Below are positions 33,663 through 40,887 of a stretch of 64,000 nucleotides of DNA, one piece after another. The DNA lies in assembly GCA_036677805.1 (NCBI GenBank), contig JAVBVS010000029.1, positions 62,001 to 126,000 of the forward strand, in the 5' to 3' direction. The notes under the pieces were generated by a model. It had not been told where the DNA came from. It ran no database searches and was given only the letters and a program-made list of their open reading frames with translations. Source of the DNA: SIG78 sp036677805 (GTDB lineage: Bacteria; Verrucomicrobiota; Lentisphaeria; Victivallales; Victivallaceae). Every line of letters begins with the position of its first letter. Position 1 is the first letter of the stretch. The position numbers and the translations under genes are program-made.

Positions 33663-34790
33663 ATGGCCGACAGCATCCCCGGGTTGAACCGCAACAGCTA
33701 TCTTGAACAACACCTCGGCAACTTTCCGGCCGAATTCCGCCTCGGCGACCGGCGCTATGTCAAAGTCACCGATCTGCGCTACGGCACCAACCCCCACCAG
33801 AGCGCGGCCTATTACAAGCCACTCGACGGCGGCGAAATCATCGGCGAAATGGAGATTCTCAAGAACGGCAAAAACGGCCTGTCGCAAACCAATCTCGAAG
33901 ACATCTCCTATGCGCTCAACATCGTCAAATTCTTCAGCCGCAAGGCCTGCGCGGTAATGAAGCATGTGAACCCCTCCGGGGCCGCGGTCGCAGTCGACCA
34001 AGAGCCGCTCCAAAGCGTCTACCTCAAGGCGCGCGATGCCGATGCCCGGGCCGCTTTCGGCAGCGTGATCGCCTTCAACACCGAGGTCGATTGCGACACC
34101 GCGCGCGAAATCATGGGCACCTTCGCCGAATGCGTGGTCGCCCCGGCCTATGCTCCCGGCGTACTGGAAATCTTCAACGACGGCGAAACCTACAAGCTCA
34201 ACAGACATATCCGCATCGTGCGCTGCGGCGATCCCGCCCGGCTGCCGCGTTTCGTCGGCGACGCCGGCAACGATGCCATGACCGTGAAGGTGCTGGCCGA
34301 CGGTTCACTGGTGCTGGCCGAGCCGCTGCTCACCGCACTGCGTTCGACCGCCGACATGCGTCCGGCCGCAGCCGAAAACAAATCGGCCGGGTTCCAGAAA
34401 TCGACTCACGCCGCCACGGCGCAGCAGCTCGACGATCTGCTCTTCGCCTGGTACGTCAATCTGAGCGTCCGTTCCAACGGCGTGGTGATCGCCCAGAACG
34501 GCCAGACGCTCTCCGTCGGCACCGGCGAACAGGACCGCGTCGGCGCCATCGAACAGGCAGTGGAAAAATTCGCCCACAAATACAGCGGACCCGGCACGCT
34601 TCAGGGCGCCGTGATGTCCAGCGACGGCTTCTTCCCCTTCGCCGACGGCGTGGAAGTCGCGGCGCGGGCCGGCATCACCGCCATCATCGCCCCCGCCGGC
34701 AGTCTCCGCGACGCCGATGTGATCAAGCGCGCCAACGAGCTCGGCGTGGCGCTTTACCACGCGCCGGAACGGATTTTCTCGCACCACTGA
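33663..34790 (+). CDS. Stand-alone AICAR formyltransferase (PurH C-terminal type)
   Basis: 375 residues corresponding only to the transformylase part of PurH: LRYGTNPHQSAAYY at the N-terminal junction, AVMKHVNPSG (catalytic Lys-His region) and ATAQQLDDLLFAWYVN, ending in the usual LGVALYHAPERIFSHH-type tail. The IMP cyclohydrolase (MGS-like) domain that normally precedes it, about 200 residues, is absent and no such gene is adjacent. The enzyme formylates AICAR with 10-formyl-THF in purine synthesis; IMP cyclohydrolase must come from another gene. Confidence 0.9.
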   Translation: MADSIPGLNRNSYLEQHLGNFPAEFRLGDRRYVKVTDLRYGTNPHQSAAYYKPLDGGEIIGEMEILKNGKNGLSQTNLEDISYALNIVKFFSRKACAVMKHVNPSGAAVAVDQEPLQSVYLKARDADARAAFGSVIAFNTEVDCDTAREIMGTFAECVVAPAYAPGVLEIFNDGETYKLNRHIRIVRCGDPARLPRFVGDAGNDAMTVKVLADGSLVLAEPLLTALRSTADMRPAAAENKSAGFQKSTHAATAQQLDDLLFAWYVNLSVRSNGVVIAQNGQTLSVGTGEQDRVGAIEQAVEKFAHKYSGPGTLQGAVMSSDGFFPFADGVEVAARAGITAIIAPAGSLRDADVIKRANELGVALYHAPERIFSHH

Positions 34791-34807
34791 TCGGCCGAAA
34801 AATTCAA

Positions 34808-34841
34808 AACGGCGGCAGGACAATCCCGGCGCCGTTTTTTT
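34808..34841. terminator. Terminator after the AICAR formyltransferase gene
   Basis: AACGGCG (34808-34814) and CGCCGTT (34830-34836) arms followed by a run of T to 34841. The reverse strand has TTTTGAATTTTT after the stem, so it may also serve the convergent isomerase gene. Confidence 0.75.
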
Positions 34842-34853
34842 GTTTCCAACCGC

Positions 34854-35633
34854 CTACAGCGCCGCCAGCATCCGGACCTCGGCCTCGAAGTCGTCGAGCC
34901 GGTCGGGCTGGCTTTTGGGCGTCTCCAACGTCAGACGCGCGCCTTTGGGCAGGATGGCCAGCACCTCGCGGAGATTGATCACGCCCTTGCCCAATCCTTC
35001 ATGGGTATCGAGTTCATCGCGGTAGGAAATCATGTCGGCCAGATGATGGATTTCGGGGTTCAGCGATTCGAATTTGCGCAATTCCTCCCGCCAGTCCCGA
35101 TGCAGCGTGGCCGCAGCGCAGATGGTATGGGTCAAATCGTGGCAGACGCCGACGCCGAGCGCATCGACCATCATCCGGAACTCTTCGAACGCCGCCCCCC
35201 GGCAACGCCAGCCGGGATGGTCCGGAATCAGCTGAGGATGCTGGAGCACGGGCTTGTTTTCCAGCACAATGCGACTATCGTGCAACGCTCCGATCTGCCG
35301 GATCACCTCATCCGGCGAGCCGCCGGTGCCGCCATGGCAGATGATGCAGTCGGCGGAAAGCCGGTCGGCGAAACGGCGAACTTCGTCAAACCGTTCCCGA
35401 TTGGCTTGGCGCCGCTCCTCGTCGGCGAAATTCATGCCGTGATGCAGATGCGGCGCATGAATCACTACCGGCAGCGGCACGGCTTTCCACGCCGCCGCGG
35501 TTTCGAGCGAACCGGGCACCACATACAACTCCAGATAATCGAACCCGTTCCGCCCCGCCAGCTCCAGCGCCGCCGGAAGATAGGACGCGGTGTTGATGGA
35601 ATAAAGCTTCAGACCGATCCGCCACTGAGCCAT
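34854..35633 (-). CDS. Sugar phosphate isomerase/epimerase (TIM-barrel, AP-endonuclease-2-like)
   Basis: 259 residues of the xylose-isomerase-like TIM-barrel family: RIGLKLYSINTASYLPAALELAGRNGFDYLELYV (first strand-helix), CIICHGGTGG, and GVCHDLTHTICAA (His/Asp metal-ligand region). Members include myo-inositol catabolic and other sugar epimerases; this one cannot be assigned to a substrate. AAGGAG lies nine bases before ATG 35633. It stands alone, divergent from the DUF2293 gene. Confidence 0.8.
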   Translation of the reverse strand: MAQWRIGLKLYSINTASYLPAALELAGRNGFDYLELYVVPGSLETAAAWKAVPLPVVIHAPHLHHGMNFADEERRQANRERFDEVRRFADRLSADCIICHGGTGGSPDEVIRQIGALHDSRIVLENKPVLQHPQLIPDHPGWRCRGAAFEEFRMMVDALGVGVCHDLTHTICAAATLHRDWREELRKFESLNPEIHHLADMISYRDELDTHEGLGKGVINLREVLAILPKGARLTLETPKSQPDRLDDFEAEVRMLAAL

Positions 35634-35752
35634 GGATATGCACTCCTTTTTTTCAACCATGCCTCCTACCATAGCATGCGTCCGGCGATTTGCAAATCGG
35701 CCATGCCGGGATTATGGTATGGATCGACATTGCAGCAAAGGATCGATTCCGG

Positions 35753-36469
35753 ATGAAAAAGACAACAGAATTCACGGTCACCGCGACCGCCGACCATCAT
35801 ATCTTTCACCACGACGGCAAAGCGGTCTCGCCGCCGGAAGATTGGATTTTCGCCCCCTCCGGCGATCCCGGACTCACCCGCCGGATCAAGGCGGCGGGCG
35901 AGTTCTGGACGGTCGTGCGCCAACGCAAAAATCGCTGGGAGAGCGTCGGCTTGTGGGCCGACGGCGCAACCGTCGAGCGTTGCCGCGCCGCGCTCGCCGC
36001 GGAACGGGAAAGTCCCGCCTACAAGCGCAAGCTCGCCGCCGCGCGGCGGCTCCGGGCGGAAAAACAGCGCGACTACGAATACGAATTCCGCCAGGCGGTG
36101 CTGGCTTTTCTGAATTTCGCGCCGGAGTGCGCCGAACTGGCCGCATTGCTGGCGGCGAAAGTGACGACGCATGCCGTCCCGGTCGGCAGCAGCACCGTCG
36201 CCCGGACCGAACGCATTCCGCTGAAGCGGCGGGCCGAGGCCGCGGTGATCGCCTGGCTGCGGCACCAGACCACCGCTTACGATCAAATGGCGATCGCGCG
36301 GATCAAAGGCGAGCGGCGCGAGGTCCGCCGGGCGTTGGCCGCAAGTTCGCGGCGGTTGCTGGAGGCTTATCGCCGGGGCACGCCGCCGGCCCCGGAAAAT
36401 TGCCCGCTGCGCCGGGCGTTGAAAGCGCCGGAATCGGCACGGCCCGCCCCGGAGCCGACCGAGGCTTAA
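35753..36469 (+). CDS. DUF2293 domain protein
   Basis: 238 residues. The C-terminal region (about 155-210) matches the DUF2293 core: VIAWLRHQTTAYDQM, then IARIKGERREVRRALA, followed by the SRRLLEAYRRG helix. The N-terminal part is unassigned and Ala/Arg-rich. The function of the family is unknown. AAGGA lies ten bases before ATG 35753. No functional link to neighbours is apparent. Confidence 0.75.
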   Translation: MKKTTEFTVTATADHHIFHHDGKAVSPPEDWIFAPSGDPGLTRRIKAAGEFWTVVRQRKNRWESVGLWADGATVERCRAALAAERESPAYKRKLAAARRLRAEKQRDYEYEFRQAVLAFLNFAPECAELAALLAAKVTTHAVPVGSSTVARTERIPLKRRAEAAVIAWLRHQTTAYDQMAIARIKGERREVRRALAASSRRLLEAYRRGTPPAPENCPLRRALKAPESARPAPEPTEA

Positions 36470-36494
36470 AGTCCGCTTATTTCGGGTCCGGAAC

Positions 36495-36523
36495 TTGCAA
36501 AACAGCCCGAACCGTGGTATTGT
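36495..36523 (+). promoter_or_regulatory. Predicted promoter of thi4
   Basis: TTGCAA (36495-36500), 17 bases, TATTGT (36518-36523), ending ten bases before the TPP riboswitch. Confidence 0.65.
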
Positions 36524-36532
36524 AAAGAATTG

Positions 36533-36618
36533 TCGTAAGGGGTGCCGGTTGCGAAAGCGGCGGCTGAGATCATACCCTTGGAACCTGAACCGGGTAATGC
36601 CGGCGTAGGAAATTACGA
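36533..36618 (+). ncRNA. TPP (THI-box) riboswitch controlling thi4
   Basis: All conserved THI elements are present: AGGGGTGCC at 36538-36546, GCTGAGAT at 36563-36570, ATACCCTTGGAACCTGA and CCGGGTAATGCCGGCGTAGGAAA up to 36612. The P1 helix is formed by TCGTAA (36533-36538) and TTACGA (36613-36618). No clear terminator follows before ATG 36700, so control may be at translation. An AATTTCC stretch about 30 bases after P1 could pair with GGAAATT at the aptamer 3' end as the alternative fold. Confidence 0.95.
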
Positions 36619-36699
36619 TTCCGCTTCACTGTTCAAGCCTTCGCAATTTCCCTGGCCGGCTGTTTTCCATTACCAAGCATTGCAAAGGAAGCCTCCATC

Positions 36700-37485
36700 A
36701 TGTCCGCTATCGAGAACGTCATCTCGGCTGCGATCGTCCGCAGCTTCAACGCCAAATTCCTCGATCACCTCAATGTCGATGTCGCCATCGTCGGCGGCGG
36801 TCCCTCGGCGATGGTCGCCGCCCGCGCGCTGGCCAAGGCCGGCAAAAAAGTCGCGGTCTTCGAACGCAAGCTCGCACCGGGCGGCGGCACCTGGGGTGGC
36901 GGCATGCTCTTCAACGAGGTCGTGGTTCAGGATGACGCCATTGCCATTCTCGATGAATTCGGCATCCGCCACCAAGCCATCGCCGACGCCCCCGGCTACC
37001 ATACGCTCGACTCCGTGGAAATGGCGGCCGGACTGATTTTCGGCGCGGTCCAGGCCGGAGCGAAGATTTTCAACTCCATGAGCGTCGAGGACATCGTTTT
37101 CAAGGCCGGCAAAGTCAACGGACTGGTCATCAACTGGACCCCGGTCGAACGTCTCGGCATGCATGTCGATCCCCTCACCGTCATCGCCGAAGCGGTGATC
37201 GACGGCACCGGGCACCCCAGCGAAATCATGAAACTCGCCACCGACAAGGCGCTGATCAAACTTGATACCGAAACCGGCCGCATCATGGGCGAAAAACCGA
37301 TGTGGGTCGACAGCGGCGAAGCCTCCACCGTCGCCCACACCAAGGAATACTATCCCGGCCTTTTCGCCTGCGGCATGAGCGCCAACAACGTCTCCGGCGG
37401 CTACCGCATGGGACCGATTTTCGGCGGCATGCTGATGTCGGGCCGCAAGGTCGCCGAGCTGGTGATCGCCCGGCTCGGCCGGTAG
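36700..37485 (+). CDS. thi4: Thiamine thiazole synthase Thi4 (sulfide-dependent type)
   Basis: 261 residues: VDVAIVGGGPSAMVAARAL is the dinucleotide-binding loop, followed by LAPGGGTWGGGML and ANNVSGGYRMGPIFGGMLMSG near the C-terminus. Thi4 makes the ADP-thiazole part of thiamine from NAD and glycine. At the position of the yeast sacrificial Cys205, this protein has His155 in GMHVDPL, as in archaeal Thi4 enzymes that take sulfur from free sulfide and work catalytically. This fits an anaerobic, sulfide-rich niche. Preceded by a TPP riboswitch; AGGAAG lies about ten bases before the ATG. Confidence 0.94.
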   Translation: MSAIENVISAAIVRSFNAKFLDHLNVDVAIVGGGPSAMVAARALAKAGKKVAVFERKLAPGGGTWGGGMLFNEVVVQDDAIAILDEFGIRHQAIADAPGYHTLDSVEMAAGLIFGAVQAGAKIFNSMSVEDIVFKAGKVNGLVINWTPVERLGMHVDPLTVIAEAVIDGTGHPSEIMKLATDKALIKLDTETGRIMGEKPMWVDSGEASTVAHTKEYYPGLFACGMSANNVSGGYRMGPIFGGMLMSGRKVAELVIARLGR

Positions 37486-37514
37486 TCCGGCGCAAACGAC
37501 GCATTTTTCTGCAG

Positions 37515-37547
37515 CCGGCGGCCCCGACGGTCCGCCGGTTGTTTTTT
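37515..37547 (+). terminator. Terminator after thi4
   Basis: CCGGCGG (37515-37521) and CCGCCGG (37532-37538) arms with a ten-base loop, followed by TTGTTTTTT. Confidence 0.85.
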
Positions 37548-37629
37548 GCCGCCGCAACATCGTCGTCCGGCGGAACCTGCAAGCCGTTTCCGGAGTCAGG
37601 AAGGAAAGACCAAGTCACGGAGGTTGCTT

Positions 37630-38280
37630 ATGAAAGTGTTCATCGTTTACTGCCATCCCGAAGTCCGGAGTTTCAACCACGCCATGTTCGAAACCGCCCG
37701 CGCCGCCTTGCAGGCCGCCGGATGCGAAGTACGCACCTCCGATCTTCACGGCATGAAATTCAACCCCCAGCCGGGACGCGACGCTTACAAACTGGTCAAA
37801 GACCCCGCGGTGTTCAAACAACAGATCGAAGAGTTGTACGCCAATGAGCAGAATGCCTTCGCCGATTTCATCGAAAATGAAATCCGCAAGATGGAATGGT
37901 GCGACCTGATGCTCTGGCAATTTCCGATGTGGTGGTTCGGGTTGCCCGCCACGCTCAAGGGCTGGGTCGACCGCACCTTTGCGCTGGGCCGGGTCTATGA
38001 CGGCAAACATCTTTACAAGCAGGGCCGCTTCATCGGCAAGCGCGCTTTGCTCTCGCTGACCACCGGCGCGCCGGAAAGCGCCTACCGGCCCGACGGCATG
38101 AATGGCGACATTGCCAAATTGCTCTATCCGGTCACTCACGGCGTACTGCCGTTCGTCGGCTTTACGGTGCTGCCGCCGCACATCGTCTACGCTCCGGCCC
38201 ACATCGGCGAAGATGCGCGGACGGAAGCGTTGGCGGCCTACGGCCGGTATCTGACCGGAATCGCCGCCGAAACCGCGTAA
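37630..38280 (+). CDS. NAD(P)H quinone oxidoreductase, flavodoxin-fold
   Basis: 216 residues of the NQO1/KefF/MdaB-like family: KVFIVYCHPEVRSFNHAM (FMN phosphate-binding loop), CDLMLWQFPMWWFGLPATLKGWVDRTFALG (FMN-binding and dimer segment) and SLTTGAPESAY. Typically a two-electron reductase of quinones that guards against redox stress. GGAGG precedes ATG 37630. Single gene between the thi4 terminator and the convergent SurA-like gene. Confidence 0.9.
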   Translation: MKVFIVYCHPEVRSFNHAMFETARAALQAAGCEVRTSDLHGMKFNPQPGRDAYKLVKDPAVFKQQIEELYANEQNAFADFIENEIRKMEWCDLMLWQFPMWWFGLPATLKGWVDRTFALGRVYDGKHLYKQGRFIGKRALLSLTTGAPESAYRPDGMNGDIAKLLYPVTHGVLPFVGFTVLPPHIVYAPAHIGEDARTEALAAYGRYLTGIAAETA

Positions 38281-38292
38281 CCGCGGCGACGG

Positions 38293-39195
38293 TCAGAAGA
38301 AAATCAGTTCATACCGGGCGGTTTCGGCCTCAAGCCGTTCGGCCAGGCGGGCCCGCGCCAGCGCATCGTAGAGCACGTTGCGAATGGCTTCGGTGAGTTC
38401 CGGAGTCAGTTTGCAATAGGTTTTGCGCACCGCCCCGGCGCGGGTCATGACCTGAAAGCCATCGCCGCGATACAAGGCAAACCCCGCCTCCGGGCGATTC
38501 GCCGCCGCCGTGCTCAAAAGCGCGGACCGGATACTTTCGTCCGTCGCGGCCTCCGGGAATTTCTTTCGCACCGCCGCCGCCGGCATGCCCTGTTTGAGCC
38601 AGGCAACCGCCTGAACCGGCGCATCGGGAGTGTCCGGCAGCACAAAAACGGCGTCAGGCTCGATTTCAACCGTCAGAAAACGGTCCTGATGGCGAAAATA
38701 CCAGTCCCGGACCTGTTCGTCGGAAACCGTGGCCTCATCCGAAAATTCCTTCCGGTACCATTGCCGGATCGCGTTCTGGAACTGCCGGTCGATCCGAAAA
38801 GCGTTTTTGCGCAGCAGCGCCTCGCTGTCGACGCCTGCCCGGCGGCAGGCCAGCAGAAACCGCTTCTGCTCTTCCGGCGACAACATCAGAATCTCCAGTT
38901 TCGCCGCCGCCAGCGTATCCTCGGCGGAAAGTCCGATCCCGGCGCGTTCGCACAATACGATCCCCGCCAGCAACGGCAGCTGCTGACGCACCAGATCGCG
39001 CGCCTCCTGAACGGTTTGCGGCGACTCCGGCGCCAGCGCGACGATCCGTTCCGCCTCATTCCGGGAAAACTTGCGCTCCCCCCACTGAAAAGCGGGATCG
39101 GGCCAGAACCGGGAGCTGTCATCGCCCGGCAACAGTCCGGAAAACAGCAGCAGCAAGCCCAGCGCCGACAGACGCCACCACCCCATGTTGCTCAC
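38293..39195 (-). CDS. Exported SurA-like peptidyl-prolyl isomerase/chaperone-related protein
   Basis: 300 residues with an N-terminal signal-like hydrophobic segment (LSALGLLLLFSGLLPG). A SurA N-domain-like region follows: FSRNEAERIV, QLPLLAGIVLCERAGI, then VSDEQVRDWYFRHQDRF, which is the usual hinge into a parvulin domain. The C-terminal part is too divergent for me to find parvulin catalytic residues, so chaperone activity is more likely than isomerase. Its ATG overlaps the stop of the upstream lipoprotein gene by four bases, indicating a two-gene unit, perhaps for outer-membrane protein folding. Confidence 0.6.
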   Translation of the reverse strand: MSNMGWWRLSALGLLLLFSGLLPGDDSSRFWPDPAFQWGERKFSRNEAERIVALAPESPQTVQEARDLVRQQLPLLAGIVLCERAGIGLSAEDTLAAAKLEILMLSPEEQKRFLLACRRAGVDSEALLRKNAFRIDRQFQNAIRQWYRKEFSDEATVSDEQVRDWYFRHQDRFLTVEIEPDAVFVLPDTPDAPVQAVAWLKQGMPAAAVRKKFPEAATDESIRSALLSTAAANRPEAGFALYRGDGFQVMTRAGAVRKTYCKLTPELTEAIRNVLYDALARARLAERLEAETARYELIFF

Positions 39196-39809
39196 GGCCG
39201 CACCGGGCCGACGACTTCCGCCGCAGGCTTGCCTCTCGGAGCATTCTGGAGCTGCCGAAATTCGCCGCGCCGCCGGATAATATCCTGCTGCAGGAGTTTC
39301 GCCTCGGGATAGGCCGCGGACAGCGGGGCGATCCGCTCCAGCACCGCCGACAACTCCGCCGCGCTCTTCGCCCGCCCCAGACTCTGCGCCGCTTCATGAA
39401 GCTCATTCAAACGCGTCAATTCCTCATCCAGCACCCGCAATCCGGAATGCATCGGATAGAGCTTGCAGCCTTCGCGGATGATCGCCAATGCCCCCGCGGT
39501 GTCGCCGGCGTCGAGCTTGGCCTGACAGCGGAGGACATAACCGTTGGCGATGATCCGCAATTTCAATTCCGCCAGATCCAGATTTTCGCTGTCGAGCGAC
39601 TGCAATTTTTCGGTGAGGCTCAACGCTTCGTCGAGGCGGCCATTTTTCAAGGCGTCGAAGAGCCGTCCCACCAGTGCGCTCTGAGCCACCGGCGGATCCG
39701 GCACCTCATCCTCGCCGCAACCGCAAAGCCCCGTCGCCACCAGCAAACTCCAGCCGATCATTCCGACCGGAACCATCCTCCGCCAACCGTTTCGTTTCCG
39801 CAACACCAT
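39192..39809 (-). CDS. Lipoprotein with helical (TPR-like) body, unknown
   Basis: 205 residues. A positively charged N-terminus and hydrophobic stretch end in the lipobox LCGC; the rest is Ala/Leu-rich helical hairpins (SALVGRLFDALKNGRLDEALSLTEKL and similar) that look like degenerate TPRs. No family recognised. Coupled by overlap to the SurA-like gene downstream, so it may hold or scaffold the same envelope complex. Confidence 0.6.
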   Translation of the reverse strand: MVLRKRNGWRRMVPVGMIGWSLLVATGLCGCGEDEVPDPPVAQSALVGRLFDALKNGRLDEALSLTEKLQSLDSENLDLAELKLRIIANGYVLRCQAKLDAGDTAGALAIIREGCKLYPMHSGLRVLDEELTRLNELHEAAQSLGRAKSAAELSAVLERIAPLSAAYPEAKLLQQDIIRRRGEFRQLQNAPRGKPAAEVVGPVRP

Positions 39810-39903
39810 TCGTCTCCCGATTTGATCTTCTTATACTGTACCGCCGAAATCCCCTTCTTGCAATCATTGCGGCGTCGGAAGCTGTTTTTTTCCGGGAAAA
39901 AAC

Positions 39904-39932
39904 TTGCAAAATCATGGTCGGCATGATATTTT
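39904..39932 (+). promoter_or_regulatory. Predicted promoter of rpsD
   Basis: TTGCAA (39904-39909), 17 bases, TATTTT (39927-39932), giving an untranslated leader of about 145 bases before ATG 40086. Confidence 0.6.
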
Positions 39933-39947
39933 AAAGGATTCGAGAGC

Positions 39948-40018
39948 GCGGCCAGGCCCCAGATTTTTAAATTGAGGGCTTGACACCTGGCCGCCGCGGA
40001 AGGCGCGGCGCGTTTTTT
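39948..40018 (+). promoter_or_regulatory. Attenuator-like structured leader of rpsD
   Basis: Hairpin 1 pairs GCGGCCAGG (39948-39956) with CCTGGCCGC (39986-39994). Hairpin 2 pairs CGCCGCG (39992-39998) with CGCGGCG (40004-40010) with a five-base loop, and is followed by CGTTTTTT, like an intrinsic terminator. The two hairpins share bases 39992-39994, so they compete. This is the layout of a transcription attenuator inside a ribosomal-protein leader, and S4 is a known autoregulator in other bacteria. Confidence 0.55.
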
Positions 40019-40085
40019 CCGGAAGAGGATTTCCGGGAGCGCCGGAGCATTTCAACTCTCGCAACGGTAAGAAAGGGATAGAAAC

Positions 40086-40688
40086 ATGTCTACCGCAAGT
40101 CAGGCCAAGCACAAATTCTGCCGCCGCATCGGCCAGTGTTTGTGGGGCGATCCGAAGTGTCCGAGCGTCAAACGTCCGTATCCGGCCGGTCCGCACGGCA
40201 AGGGCCGCCGGGCCAAGCTGTCCACCTACGGCGAACTGCTGATGGAAAAGCAGAAGCTCCGCAATCACTACGGCATCAGCGAAAAGCAGTTGCAGATCGC
40301 TTATCTCAAAGCCAAGGCCGGCAACAGTCCGACCAACGAAAAGTTGTTCCGTTCGCTGGAGCAGCGGATTGACGCGCTGGTCTACCGTTCGGGCTTCGCG
40401 CCGACGATCTTCGCGGCCAAGCAGATCGTGAACCACGGTCACATCTGGGTTGACGGCAAGCGCGTCGACCGCGCCTCGGCCATCATCAAGCCGGGCAGCG
40501 TAATCACCATCAACGCCGAAAAGTCCCCCGCGATCGCCGAACTGGCGCGCAAGGGCAACTCGACCGTTCCGCCCTATATGGAAGTCGACCTCGAAAATCT
40601 CAAGGCGACCCTGGTGCGCGAACCGGCGCTGGATGAAATTCCGGTCAACGTCCAGATCATGAGCGTGATCGAATACTACGCGCGGTAA
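40086..40688 (+). CDS. rpsD: 30S ribosomal protein S4
   Basis: 200 residues: FCRRIGQCLWGDPKC at the N-terminus, GPHGKGRRAKLSTYGELLMEKQKLR, and the S4 RNA-binding domain with KQIVNHGHIWVDGKRVDRASAIIKPGS. It binds 16S rRNA early in 30S assembly. Three Cys (12, 18, 25) lie near the N-terminus with spacing unlike the four-Cys zinc form. It stands alone, flanked by its own promoter, leader and terminator, not in the alpha operon with rpsM-rpsK-rpoA. AAGGG precedes the ATG. Confidence 0.97.
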   Translation: MSTASQAKHKFCRRIGQCLWGDPKCPSVKRPYPAGPHGKGRRAKLSTYGELLMEKQKLRNHYGISEKQLQIAYLKAKAGNSPTNEKLFRSLEQRIDALVYRSGFAPTIFAAKQIVNHGHIWVDGKRVDRASAIIKPGSVITINAEKSPAIAELARKGNSTVPPYMEVDLENLKATLVREPALDEIPVNVQIMSVIEYYAR

Positions 40689-40733
40689 TTCCGGATTCCC
40701 GGTTCCCCGGAACCGGATCCGTTATCGAAAAAA

Positions 40734-40762
40734 ACGGCGGCAGATTGGCCGCCGTTTTTTTA
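40734..40762 (+). terminator. Terminator of rpsD
   Basis: ACGGCGGC (40734-40741) and GCCGCCGT (40748-40755) with a six-base loop, followed by T residues to 40761. Confidence 0.9.
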
Positions 40763-40823
40763 TTCCTGTATTTTATGGAAATCATGGAAATCACGCGCTC
40801 TTGTCAACGCAATCCATTGCATG

Positions 40824-40860
40824 AAAAAAACCGCCGGAGCTCTTCAAAGAGCTCCGGCGG
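40824..40860 (-). terminator. Terminator of the gntR-DUF4091 operon
   Basis: A 14-base perfect stem (40831-40844 with 40847-40860, core CCGCCGGAGCTC) followed on the reverse strand by seven T residues (40830-40824). It lies 28 bases after the DUF4091 stop. Confidence 0.9.
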
Positions 40861-40887
40861 TGCAGGATCGAAAGCCCCAGAGACCGA

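Noticed and set aside
36619..36699. An intrinsic terminator between the TPP riboswitch and thi4
   Set aside because: No stem followed by a T-run is present; a short TGGCCGG/TGTTTT stretch does not form a stable hairpin.
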